Below are positions 24,460-35,900 of a stretch of 64,000 nucleotides of DNA, piece after piece. Under the pieces are notes generated by a model. It was not told where the DNA came from. It ran no database searches and was given only the letters and a program-made list of their open reading frames with translations. Within the stretch, counting starts at the first letter, position 1, and every line of letters starts with the position of its first letter. Made by a program: the position numbers and the translations under genes. The stretch covers positions 23,518,769-23,582,768 of the forward strand of contig NC_054872.1 of assembly GCF_018320785.1 (NCBI RefSeq), in the 5' to 3' direction. The stretch comes from Cheilinus undulatus. Its lineage: Eukaryota > Chordata > Actinopteri > Labriformes > Labridae.

Positions 24460-25946
24460 GTTTGCTAAAGTTGTCAAATAAATAAAAATGTAAATTCAAG
24501 CATAGTGGGTGATTAAAACAAGTGCGTGTTTAAAGGCCACTTAATCAGTGTTATAATAATGCAAGTGATTATTTTACTCTGCTCTGTGCTCACTGCTGAA
24601 TTACAGCAAAATACCAGAGAGGAAAATATTACATCTGAATAATATAATTACCCCATAGAGCATGCTTTGAAGACTTAATGCCACAGTTCAGTGTAAAATG
24701 TCAAATGTTTCTTATGCCTTTTGGTTAAGTAGCTGCAAAAGCGTGCTATTTTAAAGCAGAAAATTCTTTGAAACAAAAACACATCAGTGTGGCAGTGACT
24801 TTAAGAGAAGTACACACACAGATGACAGGGCAGAGATGGTTGAAAAGCGTCATCAGTGTGCTTTTTAAAGACTTCTACAACCATTACTGAAGAGTAGACA
24901 GCCTTCAAATGGAGTCCTGGCATTATTTCTTTGTCACAGGACAAACAGTGGTGCAAAATAAACATGGGATGAGCTTCACTCTCATCAATTAAGCGCTTAT
25001 GAAAGACACTTCAAAGCTTTTTGAGAAGCTGTTTGCCACGAGGGTTTTTCACTTCATCATAGGTCTTCTTTTCTGGTCAGATGAAAGCAAGATGAGACGA
25101 GCAAGGACCCCGTGCATTTCAGCCCAGATAAAACACAAAAGCTCGTAGCTTTGATGTATGTACTTGTACCATCATTTGCATTCTTAAGTGTTTCTGATTT
25201 ACATTCATGACTCTGTGTATGGAATGTGTTGTCTGCATGCATAATACACTAAAGCTGCTAAGGTGTGACTGCTGGCCATGCTAAAAGAAAATAAAATTTA
25301 TTTACATTCTGTGTGAAAATGGGGAAATATTGAATGGTGTCTGCAGCATTGTTATTATTCACTAGTTTTTCAAGGTGCAGCCTTATTCCATTAACTGAGT
25401 GATAAAGTAAACACAGTGGAAACTGGTATTAAGACAAAAACAGTGGGTTGTTTAATCCTTTCTTCATTGAAAGCAGATAATGGAACAATAAGCTAGAGCA
25501 TTAGGAGCAGACAAATTACTCTAAAATACATGGGCATGTGTTAGCATTGTTTTTCCAATGGAGAGTCATCCTTAAAGCCTTTTTAATTGCAAACAAAGTG
25601 CAGTTTTAGTAGAGAGGAAAGTAAGAAGTTAATGTAATGTAGATCAAGGTGAGTACAATCTGAAAGATGCATAAACAACAATGCAGTCATTTGACATCAC
25701 TACCCAGAATGCACTGAACAATGGCATCTTAATTATGAATTTATTTCTTACATTTTCTCAAAAAGCAGACATCTAGTGTCTTTATTTGTACAACATACAA
25801 TACTGTGCACATAAAAGACATGATTAATCTGTTAAAGACAATATGTTGTAACATGGTTTTATCAATAACATGATTCAGCATAAGTAAACTGAATTTCCCT
25901 TTTGTGGTTCAAGTGTACACACCAAACTTGTCTTTAATTGTGATGC
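24460..25946. other. Intergenic DNA, nothing recognised
   Basis: AT-rich sequence with no recognised feature. Confidence 0.5.
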
Positions 25947-26590
25947 ACACAATATAGACAAAAGTATCTGGCTTACTTGTTAATCATTGAATTCAGGTGT
26001 TTCAGTCAGATACACAGGTGTATAAAATCAAGCACCTAGCCATGCGGTCTCCATTTTCCAACATTTGTGATACAAAATGGGTTGTCCTGAAGAGCTCAGT
26101 GGCTTCAAGCAAGGTACTATGATAGGATGCCACCTTTGCAATAAGATAGTTTGAGAAATTTAATCTGCATTGGATATTCTGCTGTGAACTGTATGTGATA
26201 TTACCAGAAAATGGAAGTGTGTAGGAAGAACTGCATCTCAGCCATGAAACTTAAGATTGTGTGAAATCACATAGTGGGGTCAACAACTGCTAAGGTCTAT
26301 TGTGCATAGAAGTTACCAACGCTCTGTTGATGCCATAGCTGAAAAGTTCTGAACTTCCGCTGGTATTAGTCAAAGAACAAAAATGGTGTGGTGGGAGCCT
26401 CATGGAATGGGTTTCCATGGGCGAGCAGCTGCATGCAAACTTCACATCATCAAGTCCAGTGCCAAGCGACAGATGGAGTGGTGTAAAGTAGACTGACACT
26501 GCACTGTAGACCAGCGGAAATGTTCTGTGGAGTGACAAATTAAGCTTCTCTGCTCAGATGGGCAAGTCTGGGTTTAGCAGATGCAGGCTG

Positions 26591-27730
26591 AATAATAATA
26601 ATGATAATAATACATTTTATTTATAAAGTGCTTTTCATAAAACTCAGAGGCACTGTACGCTGCAGAAAGACAATACAGACACTTATAAATGAACATTAAA
26701 ATAGATAAAACCAACATAAACAGACAAACACAAATGACAGAACATCACAAACACAGATTAAAAGCCTGTCTAAAGGGAGGGATTTCAGCAGTGATTTAAA
26801 TGTAAGTAAGTCTGTGCAGTTTTGAATATGTGTTGGGAGTGAGTTCAAGAGGAAGGGGGCAGCTATGGAGAAGGCTCTGTCCCCCCAGGTTCGGTGCTTG
26901 GTTCTAGATGGTGGGGAGAGGAGGTTGGTGTTAGAAGAGCAGAGGGTACTGGTAGGAATGTGAGGGTGGAGGAGGTCAGTAAGGTAAGGGGGGGCTGTTG
27001 GTTTAGGCCTTTTTAAGTGAGGAGGAGGATCTTAAATTGAGTATGAAAGGGGATGGGAGCCAGTGGAGTTCTTGACAGGGGTGATGTGGTCATGGGATCT
27101 GATGTGGATGAGAAGGCATGCTGCAGAGTTCTGAATGTGCTGGAGTTTATTTAGGACTTTGGAAGATGTGCCATATGGAATGCTGTTGCCGTAGTCTTGT
27201 CAGGATGTGATAAATGCATGGATTAAAGTTTCTGCTGCAGGGAAGTAGAGTAGTGGACGGATGCAGGCTATGTTTTTAAGTGGAAGAAGACAGTTTCGGT
27301 GAGTTGTGTAACATGCTGTTGAAATGTGAGTTGGGGGTCAAAAATAATTCCAAGATTGGGAATTTGAGGGGGATGAGGTGGATGTGTCAATATGTAGGCT
27401 GAAGTTTTGAGTAGATTTGGTGAGGGATTTGGGGCCAATGACATTTCAGATGTACTGTAATTTAGTGAGAGAAAGTTGTTGGTCATCCAGGTTTTTATGG
27501 CAGTGAGGCAGTTGTTTAAAGTGGAGTGCATGTCTGTGGTGATGGAGGTGGTGGAGATGTAAAGTTGTAAGTCATCAGCATAACAATGAAAATGGAGACC
27601 GTGGTAATGTATGATATGGCCGAAGGATAACAGGTATATAATGAACAGGAGAAGACCAAGCACCGAACCCTGGGGGACGCCTTGCAACAGAGGAGCTGTG
27701 GACGAGGAGCAGTTATTAATGTGGATGAAT
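26591..27730 (-). mobile_element. 5'-truncated L2-like LINE on the minus strand
   Basis: The minus-strand frame 27687-27268 shows GVPQGSVLGLLLFIIYLL, the catalytic FHCYADDLQLYI, and NLGIIFDPQLTFQQHV. Lower coordinates continue with degenerate HIRSHDHITPV and WGDRAFSIAAPFLLNSLPTHIQ segments. The 3' end lies at the left: AAAGCACTTTATAAATAAAATG followed by an (ATT)n-like tail at 26591-26613. This is a different L2 subfamily from the copy at 13427-15248. Confidence 0.85.
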
Positions 27731-27900
27731 TGTTTTTTTTAAAGATTTACTTTTGGGCCTTTATTAGATAGAGGAAGACAATGGATAGATAGGGAAGAGA
27801 GTGGGGAGAGACATGCAGTGAAGGGCCACAGGATGGGTTCGAACCCGGGCCCCCCACATACATGATGCACGGCTCAAACCACTCAACCATCTGACCCCAG
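27731..27900 (-). repeat. tRNA-derived SINE
   Basis: On the minus strand it reads GTCAGATGGTTGAGTGGTTT (box A region, Leu/Ser-tRNA-like), then GGGTTCGAACCC (box B) 40-odd bases later, a pyrimidine-rich body, 'ctaataaaggcccaaaagt', and a short A-run at 27731-27738. It abuts the truncated 5' end of the LINE at 26591-27730 in the same orientation. It lacks tRNA secondary structure and is not a tRNA gene. Confidence 0.8.
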
Positions 27901-28435
27901 GGGGCTGTTTTTTTTTCAGGATTAGGCTAGGCCCCTTATCTCCAGTGAAGTGCATCTTAATACTTCAGCACACCAAGATATTTTGGACAATGCTATGCTT
28001 TCAACATTGTGGCAGCAGTTTGAGGAAGGCCTTTCTTTATTTCAACATGACTGTTCTGCAATCACAAAGCAAAAACTATAAAGACATGGTTTGATGAATT
28101 TGGTGTGAAAGAACTTGACTGACTGGCACAAAGTCCCGTCCTCAACCCCACTGAACACCTTTGGGATGAACTGGAACTGAGATTACAAACCAGGACTTTT
28201 TGTCAAACATCAGTACCTGACCTCATGAATACTCTGCTGAATAAATGGACACAAATTCCCACAAAACACTGCAAAACATTACAGAAAACCTTCCAAGAAA
28301 AGTGTAAGCAGTTGTTGCAAAAAGGAGGCCAACTCCATAATAAAGTACATGAATTTGAAAACAATGCCAATACATTCCCTGATGGTGTAATGGTCAGGTG
28401 GCCAAATACTTTAGTTTCTATAGTTAATGTAGTTT

Positions 28436-29207
28436 CAGGGAATGAGGTGTGATTTACATTAATACTCTGGGTCTGAAAGTTTTTATCTGATTAAATTACA
28501 GACAAATTAAATTAATGCTAATGTCTTTGTGTGAAGCAAGGTTTGTAATCGCCATCTCTTCCACTGGATCAGTCGGATGACAGTTTTATAGCACTTGGCC
28601 CTAAAGTGCAGTGAATTATGATTTCTATGTAAAACAGAGAATAAGTGATATTATAAGTGAGCAGGATGTTTTCAGTTTGAAAACATTAGTTATACATAAG
28701 CAGTGAGTAAACGAAGGACCTATCATTTGTTTAGAGGTCACAAAAACTAACACGGAAATAAAGATTCTGAAATTAGTGCCGACTTTTGGCATGACCGCAG
28801 CAAAGTTCAAGAGAAAATAGTTATTTTTCAGAATCTCAGTTTTCAAATAATAGGATTTATGGATATGAGATTTATCCCCAGGCTTAATATTTCAGATTCC
28901 CTTTAACATTAACACAGGTTGTTCAAAGCTGAAATTCAAGACAGCAAAACAAATTGTGCCAAATTAAAGTCATATAAAGCTACATGTGGCTATTTTTCTC
29001 CGCCTATTTACTATCATTTGTTAGTAACAGTTTGTACTGAGCAAAATCTGAAACCTTTATGAGAAGATGCATGATTAGTTTTTGCCATTCAATGGTTTAA
29101 TACGAAAAAACAGAGCTTATAATAAAAAAGCAGCTCCCATTATCAGAATAGCTGTAAAATAATTTATGAAATTCAATAACAAAACTGCTAAAAAAAACCC
29201 AGTTATC
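28436..29207. other. Spacer before the rcc1 3' end
   Basis: AT-rich with no recognised feature. Confidence 0.5.
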
Positions 29208-29213
29208 TTTATT
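29208..29213 (-). terminator. rcc1: Candidate polyadenylation signal for rcc1
   Basis: AATAAA on the minus strand, about 535 bp past the rcc1 stop codon. It is the first perfect hexamer I see in that direction; use is unproven. Confidence 0.4.
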
Positions 29214-29745
29214 TTCAGACAGGCAAAGCAACAAAATGCAGGATACAGTATGATGTAATCAAACAGAAACACTTTGTCATGTGCCCTCAGTGAAATCAAC
29301 AGTAGCCTCACACAGATTTAAGTAGAAATTTGCTGTCTAAAGCACAATCAGTGGAAATGCTGCTTTGAATGGAATAAAGAAAAAAATATTTTAAAACTGT
29401 TCATAGAATTCCTTAAAAGGCTTGCACTTACTTCCCTTTACTTACATGCAATTTGCCACACCACCAACATCACCATCACCTTAGTCACACTAATGACTTT
29501 AAATGAACAAAAAGGTAACATTGAATGCTAGATTAAAAAAAATACTCTCACCTTAATGATCTATCAAACATCCATGAACATTTCCCCTCCCTCTAGGAAG
29601 AAAAGAGTTCTGATAAAACGGCCTGAACCTCTCACTCTCCTCGGGCTCAGACACAGATTAAGACCCTCCCCCTGGTTTAGGCACTGTGAACAAGGCCACC
29701 TCAAAACACATCCGAAGATCCCCCACACTCGGCAAGGGAGGGACA

Positions 29746-29921
29746 TCAGCGCTCTTGCTTCTCTTTAACCAAAAGGACTGTGTGCTGCCCCCCACTGGAG
29801 GCCATCAGTACTGCACGGTTCTCCAGCTGCTTCCCTGTCATCTTCACGGGGCTCCACTCATCGTCCTCTTCTCCGGTACCCAGCTGCATGTTGGTGCCCA
29901 TACCCCAGGCGTACACAGATC
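29746..29921 (-). CDS. rcc1: rcc1 coding exon 9 with stop
   Basis: Encodes [17 protein letters not shown] to LLVKEKQER and the TGA stop at 29746-29748. Confidence 0.95.
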
Positions 29922-32900
29922 CTAAAGTTAGTACAGCAAACAAGAGGTAGAGTCAGCATCTTTTGTTCACTCTTGGCAAAATGTCAACCAACATATGAAG
30001 CTAACATACAAACATGCTATAATACAAGAAGTCTTGTTATCATTCCATGTGTACTTGTTGAATTAAACTCTTTCCAAAAGTCAGCAATAAAACACTGAGA
30101 GGCTGTATTTCCCATTTCTCACCATCTCTAGTGACGGCGTAGCTAACAGATGCTCCACAGGTCACTCCACAGGCCGGCTCCATCCCCATCACCGGTGTCG
30201 GCTCGGCTGTCTCCTCAGCTTCTGGGCCAAGACCCAGACGACCGTACTCTGCTCTGCCCAGGCTGTAAACCTGCCCTGAAAGGAGCAGAGAAACAGGATT
30301 CATGTCTTGAATACAGACAGAATTCTAGACATAAATCTTTCCCAACAAGTTACTTCACATGGATTTATCAGACAGTGTGAAATTTGAAAATATATTATTG
30401 TATTCAGTCTTTTACACAGAATTAACCTGTACCTGGGTGGTGAAGTTAGTGGGTGGGGATGGAGGGCGCTGTACCCTTTTTATATCATGTTCGGTGTTAT
30501 CCTGATGTTACACATGCAGTTAAGTCTATTAATTATACTTTATTCTCCAATTTATTTCAGTTTGTATCTGATGATCTGCTCGTCTGTGCAAAGAGTGCAC
30601 TGTGGATTTCACATTCTCCAGATATGGAAGAATGAGCAGACATAAATGCTTAGTCTGCTACGTGAAAGTGAAGTCCTTCAGGTAAGATAAAAAATGGTAA
30701 AGGTCTGTTGTCTGTTTCATTTCAATGACCAGTGTTACCATTTAACATGTGACTGTGTTATTCAGTAACTTCACAATGAATGGGCTTTTGATTGTTTAGC
30801 TTTTATATAAAATGCATATCTGCTAAATTATTTCATACAAAATAAAAATGTTCAGTTTTAAACATCTGTTCCACCAACATTTTCAGCTGAAATACACCAG
30901 TTAACACGGTCACAAGTTAAACCGTAACATCTCTGCTTCTGCAGCATAATCAACTGGCTTTAGATTTTTCATCACAACATTTTTTTCCATGAAGTGTCCA
31001 ATAAATGGTTAAATTTATGCTTAATTTAATGTTTTTTTTTTGTTTTGACTTTTTGATTTACATTGTTGATTGCTAGTGACATTAGAATATATAGCAAATA
31101 TGAAGGCTGTATAATAATGAACATTTTATTATGCTTTTAATGTCAAACTATATTTTTCAGCTTCTCAGTGCAAAAACTGGAGGAGATACTGAAAGAAGCA
31201 ACTGTTTATTATTAATTGGAAATGATGATACATGTTTTATTCCACTGGTTGTCGCTGTTACCACAGGAAATGCTCAGATAGAAGAAGAACAAAAAGAAGA
31301 GTCTTGCTGTGTTGTTTTGTGAAAAATACTGAAATTACTGAGTCTGTCATGGATGACAAATTATTTTGTACTTAAAAGCCACTGGCACTTTACCAACAGG
31401 AGGGGTACAAGTAAGTGTGGCAAATGGGAATCTTACAATTAGATGTTACCAATATTGCCAGTTTTACACACTCTACCTTTAAATCAACACTGTCAATAAC
31501 CCCTATAACATAGAGATTGCCCAGCAGCACTGTAAAAAGACCCATCATTATTCCACCTACTTTTTCACTGAAGCATAAAATGGTGTTGACGCTGGTTCCA
31601 GTTGATGATCAATACAGGCACGATTTGTAATCAAACGCTGCAAGCTTCAAATACACACATATTATATACCATATATTCATCTAGCTGGCCCTGGTGTTTA
31701 CACTAGGGGTGTAAAGGTACATGTGTTTATACCGTGCCAGTACCGGCCTCTCGGTACAACACAGACGTGTACTGAACGGATACATGTTGAATGAAGGTCA
31801 TACACAGACAGAAAACCAGTGACCAACTCACTGTCACACTGTCCTGGCAACGACACAACCACAGCAAACAACAGCAACAGCCTGAATATTCCCAAATGAA
31901 AGTGTCCTGTTTAGGAACACTTTGTTTCCCAGTAAAATACAACGGAGGACAAAGACAACAACAGTAGCGCTGACATTATTCAGCAGGTGTGTCACTGTCA
32001 GCACATCGTCCAGCAGATCAATCACAGCATTTGAAAAGGCACCACTTAAACAAGACCGTCACTGTCACGAGGAGGAAGAACAAAAAGTGTCACCAGCCGG
32101 TTATGACTTTCTCATGTTTTAAGAATATTTTATTATAACAATGGTGCTCTGGTTTTGTGAATCAAATTAATTCTAAATGCGTACCTTCAACTGTCAGCCT
32201 CGGAGGGGGGAGAGAGAGGACCCCATCCTGTCTGCAGCTGCATCATTGGTAAAGTTAACCTCAGATTTCACACGGCTCTAAACTCTTTATCCGCCAAGAT
32301 GGGCTGTGAAAAGTTATCCCAAACTTTGTAGTAGGTCCCATTGGTTAAAAAAGTAATCAGTGCTGAAGTCCATGTTGAAATCGGCAGGACAGACGTTAAT
32401 TAGCATACTTAATAAGCTAACTTACAGTTGTATGATGATGTGTTTAAGTTGGCTGGGAAATTTAAGTGTTTAAAGAATGGGTAAAAATATGTCAATACAT
32501 CAATTAAAATATTCTAGTAATTAAAAAACGTATTTATTTATTAATATTTTTTTAAGTGAAGACCTTTTGGAAGGAAGTAGCAGCATTATTAATAATTTAA
32601 TACAATTTCATACAATAAAAAAATCTATTATTTATAAGCTTTAATAACCGTACTGAAAACGTACCGAACCGTGACTTCAAAACCAAGGTACGTACCGAAC
32701 CCAAATTTTTCTGCACTGTTACACCCCTAGTTTACACCGATGCTTTTAGCCTCTGTTACTACCTCTTGTACTCGCTCAGAGGCAGAAAGACAATGCTCCA
32801 TCTCCATGCCTTCTTTTTTACACAGACAGCAAGATGTAAACTAAGTCCTGGTTTAGTCCTGTCTCTAACTGGCTGAGTAAAATGGGCCAGGATTAAGTCT

Positions 32901-35900
32901 TGAGAACACACTTGAGTCATGCCTGAAGATTTACTAATTGCACTGGTTCCTTGTAATTATCTGCTTACATAAATACCGTCTCTTAGGCATCACACCCCGA
33001 TAGGCGCACACATCATGTTTACACAGCTATGCAGTGTTATCTGGCGAAGCAGCAACATGGAGCTTACCTTCAGAATCAAGGCAAAGTGAGTGGTGTTGCC
33101 CTCCATAGAAGCCCACCCAGGAGGTGGTGGAGTTTTTGAAGCACGTCAGTCTCACAGGGAAGAAACATGGCTTGGTGCTTTTAGTGCCTGAAGGGATTGG
33201 TTCAAGAAAAGAGAGTGAGAACACATAATAGCCTCCTGATGGCTGATGCAATTGCTGCAGAACTTGCTCATCTACAGCGATAAAGCAATGTCAGATATGA
33301 ACACAAGTTTTGACACAATTAATAGACTTAAAGAGGACTAACAGTGTTGTGTCACACTGACCCAGCTGGTGGTAGTTGGAGAGCCCAAATCCATAAACAT
33401 GGCCTTCACTGGACACAGCAAAGGTGTGATATGACCCACAGAAGGCATCAGTGAAGCAAACCTTTTTTTTGAAGTGGATCATCCTTGGCTGCAGCAAGTT
33501 TTCTGGAATCACACATGCATTCACAATACATCAAATATCTGCACCTGCATCATCAAATCTGGCAGTTTTGACCCAGTATGATTTTGGGAGCGTCATTACT
33601 CACCAAGACCTCTTCTGCCTCCTCTGTCTGCAAAACACCCAGCCACTCTTCCCAGCTGCCCCTGCTCTGCGTTCCCCAATGAACAGAGATTTCCCTCCAG
33701 TGTTACCATTATCAGGTGGTCGTTTCCTGTTGAAACATCCAAGAAACATTTAAAATCAAACAGGAACAGTGTTTAAGATCTTTAGATTAGTGATGCACAA
33801 TAAGTATTTTTTTGAACCGATACTGATAATTTCCTACTCCTGATGGCCGATAACTGATGATAACTGATCATTTTTTCTCAATTTTTGATTAAAAAAAAAG
33901 GTTTATTTGACGTATTCATGCATGTCTGGGGGTAAGAAGAGGTTTAATATGTAGTGAGCAAAGATCTCTATAATGAATTCTAACTGACATCACTCTTGTT
34001 TACATCAAAAAACAAAGAATTATTCTGACTTTACAACTGTTTTTCGTTAACTTTTTTTTTGTTAAACATTTGTGTTCCAAAGTACAACATACACAAACAA
34101 CTGACATATTTTTGCTTGAAATGAATCTAAGTATCTTGTCAAGTGGTCAAATCTCACATTTCAATAAACTAAACAAGAATTCAGCTGACTCATGTCAAAT
34201 CAGACATAAACCCAAATGGTAACAGGCTGTCATGCTTAACAAATGGAGATGTTTGTTTTTTTTTCCTTTTTGCTGCATAAGTCAGAAATAAAGAGAGCTG
34301 ATGTTTTACATAAAGATTAAAAATATGCACTGACAGAAGTCATATCAGATATAGATTAAAATGTTAAGTGCACCGTGGTCTGTGGCTAAAATTCGGTTCC
34401 TGTTGTCGATCAGACTGAATGAAAGCACATCAAACAGAGAGCAGGCAGGGATATGTCTATGAAAGTAGCGGTGGATCAGGAACCCGTCAGACTGATTTTA
34501 CCATTTATTAGTGTTGCACCTTTTGGCTTTGGCAAACTTTCGATAATTTCCAATGCCTGTTGAATCAACACTCTGCCTAGCTTTGGCTTGGCCCTAATGC
34601 CCGCGGCTTGTGCCTACTGCCACTTCGTTTTAACGTCGTTGGGATCAAGACTTCTAAGTGACTTACAAGATCTGGTGTGTTGAACTTCTTGTGTTAGGAC
34701 TTTTTTCCACTCTTTGGGATCTTTGTGGGACAAGTTTTACAAACACTGTCCTGCCCATAATTACTGATTAACTCTACTGTTATTAGCCTCTTAGCACTGA
34801 GGCCGCTTCCTCTTCTTTTCTGGTGTCTAACAGCAGGTCACGTACCCCGGCGCCACCTACTGTTTCGTAATGTGTAGTCTTGTGAGAAAGAGAACACCGC
34901 CTTTATTATTGGTGGATTTTATCGGTTATTATTTTATAATCGGATAATAAAAATATGTAAAATATATGCATACTGGCCGATAATTTATCTGTGCCGATAA
35001 TTATCGTGCATCCTTACTTAAGATAGGCAGAGAGGACTGCTTCTTACCTGATGTAATTTTCACCACAGTCTCTGTCACGGGGACTTTGACTGGAAGGTTT
35101 GATGTTGTCATGGGCTCCAGAAGGCCGATAACACCATTGCTGTCCTGTGGGAAAAAAGGGATTCATCTTTTTAATTGTCAACCCAGACGTATGAAATACC
35201 AGTAGTACCTTACTGGCAATAACTTTGATTGAAATTGTATGGTCACCAACCCACTTTGTCTACAGCAGTGGGCCTCGCAGGCCTGTCTGTTTCTAGTGGG
35301 TTATTTGGGGGGGCAACACATCTCTGATATTGAAGCCCTAGGCAGACATCCAAATACTTTATTTTGCAGGAAAATTTGTAAATTTTAATTAATCCTCTAA
35401 TCCTGTAATCTTAAATGGAAATATTTTCAAGAAAGTGAGTTTTCATATGATGATTTGTAAATGTCTTGTCACCTTTCAAAAAAAACAAAACAAAACAAAA
35501 AAACAAAACACATTATAATGGTAAAACGTAGTGAAAATAGATGTTTGCATAAATGTCCTTCAAAAGTGTTAGCCAGTCTATTTGTTCAGCTTTTTGTCGT
35601 GCTCCTTCCAAGGTCCAAATGTCAGCATTTTCTGTTGAATTAATTGAATAAAAAAAAAAAACATATTTTTTGTAATTTCACATTACAGTAGATAGTGGGT
35701 CCTGTGACCAGTTGAGAAACACTGGTCTACAGGTAAAGGGTTATTAGCAACAGGATTTTTCTAAATAGTTTAAATCTCGATGAATCAAAAGAGAAGTCAA
35801 AGTGACAATTGACTTAGAAAGATGACTACAAAAGAAACAGTGATGAGAATTAGAGCAAGACTGCAAAACACAGGCAGAAAACAAGCCCACAAGATGACAG

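Larger units (their letters stand above)
25947..28435 (+). mobile_element. Decayed Tc1/mariner copy interrupted by retroelements
   Basis: The left arm (25947-26590) begins 'aatatagacaaaagtatctggc'. The right arm (about 27901-28435) ends in the inverse, 'ggccaaatactttagtttctata'. Both align with the Tc1 copy at 40058-40801. The right arm keeps traces of the catalytic region (FQHDCSAITK ... LNPTEHLWDELE), with an in-frame stop at the conserved D-W-P position (gactgactggc). About 90 bp of the parent element are missing at the insertion site. Not functional. Confidence 0.8.

Noticed and set aside
27731..27900. Possible tRNA gene (box A and box B present)
   Set aside because: Lacks tRNA stems and is followed by a SINE body with A-tail; a tRNA-derived SINE.
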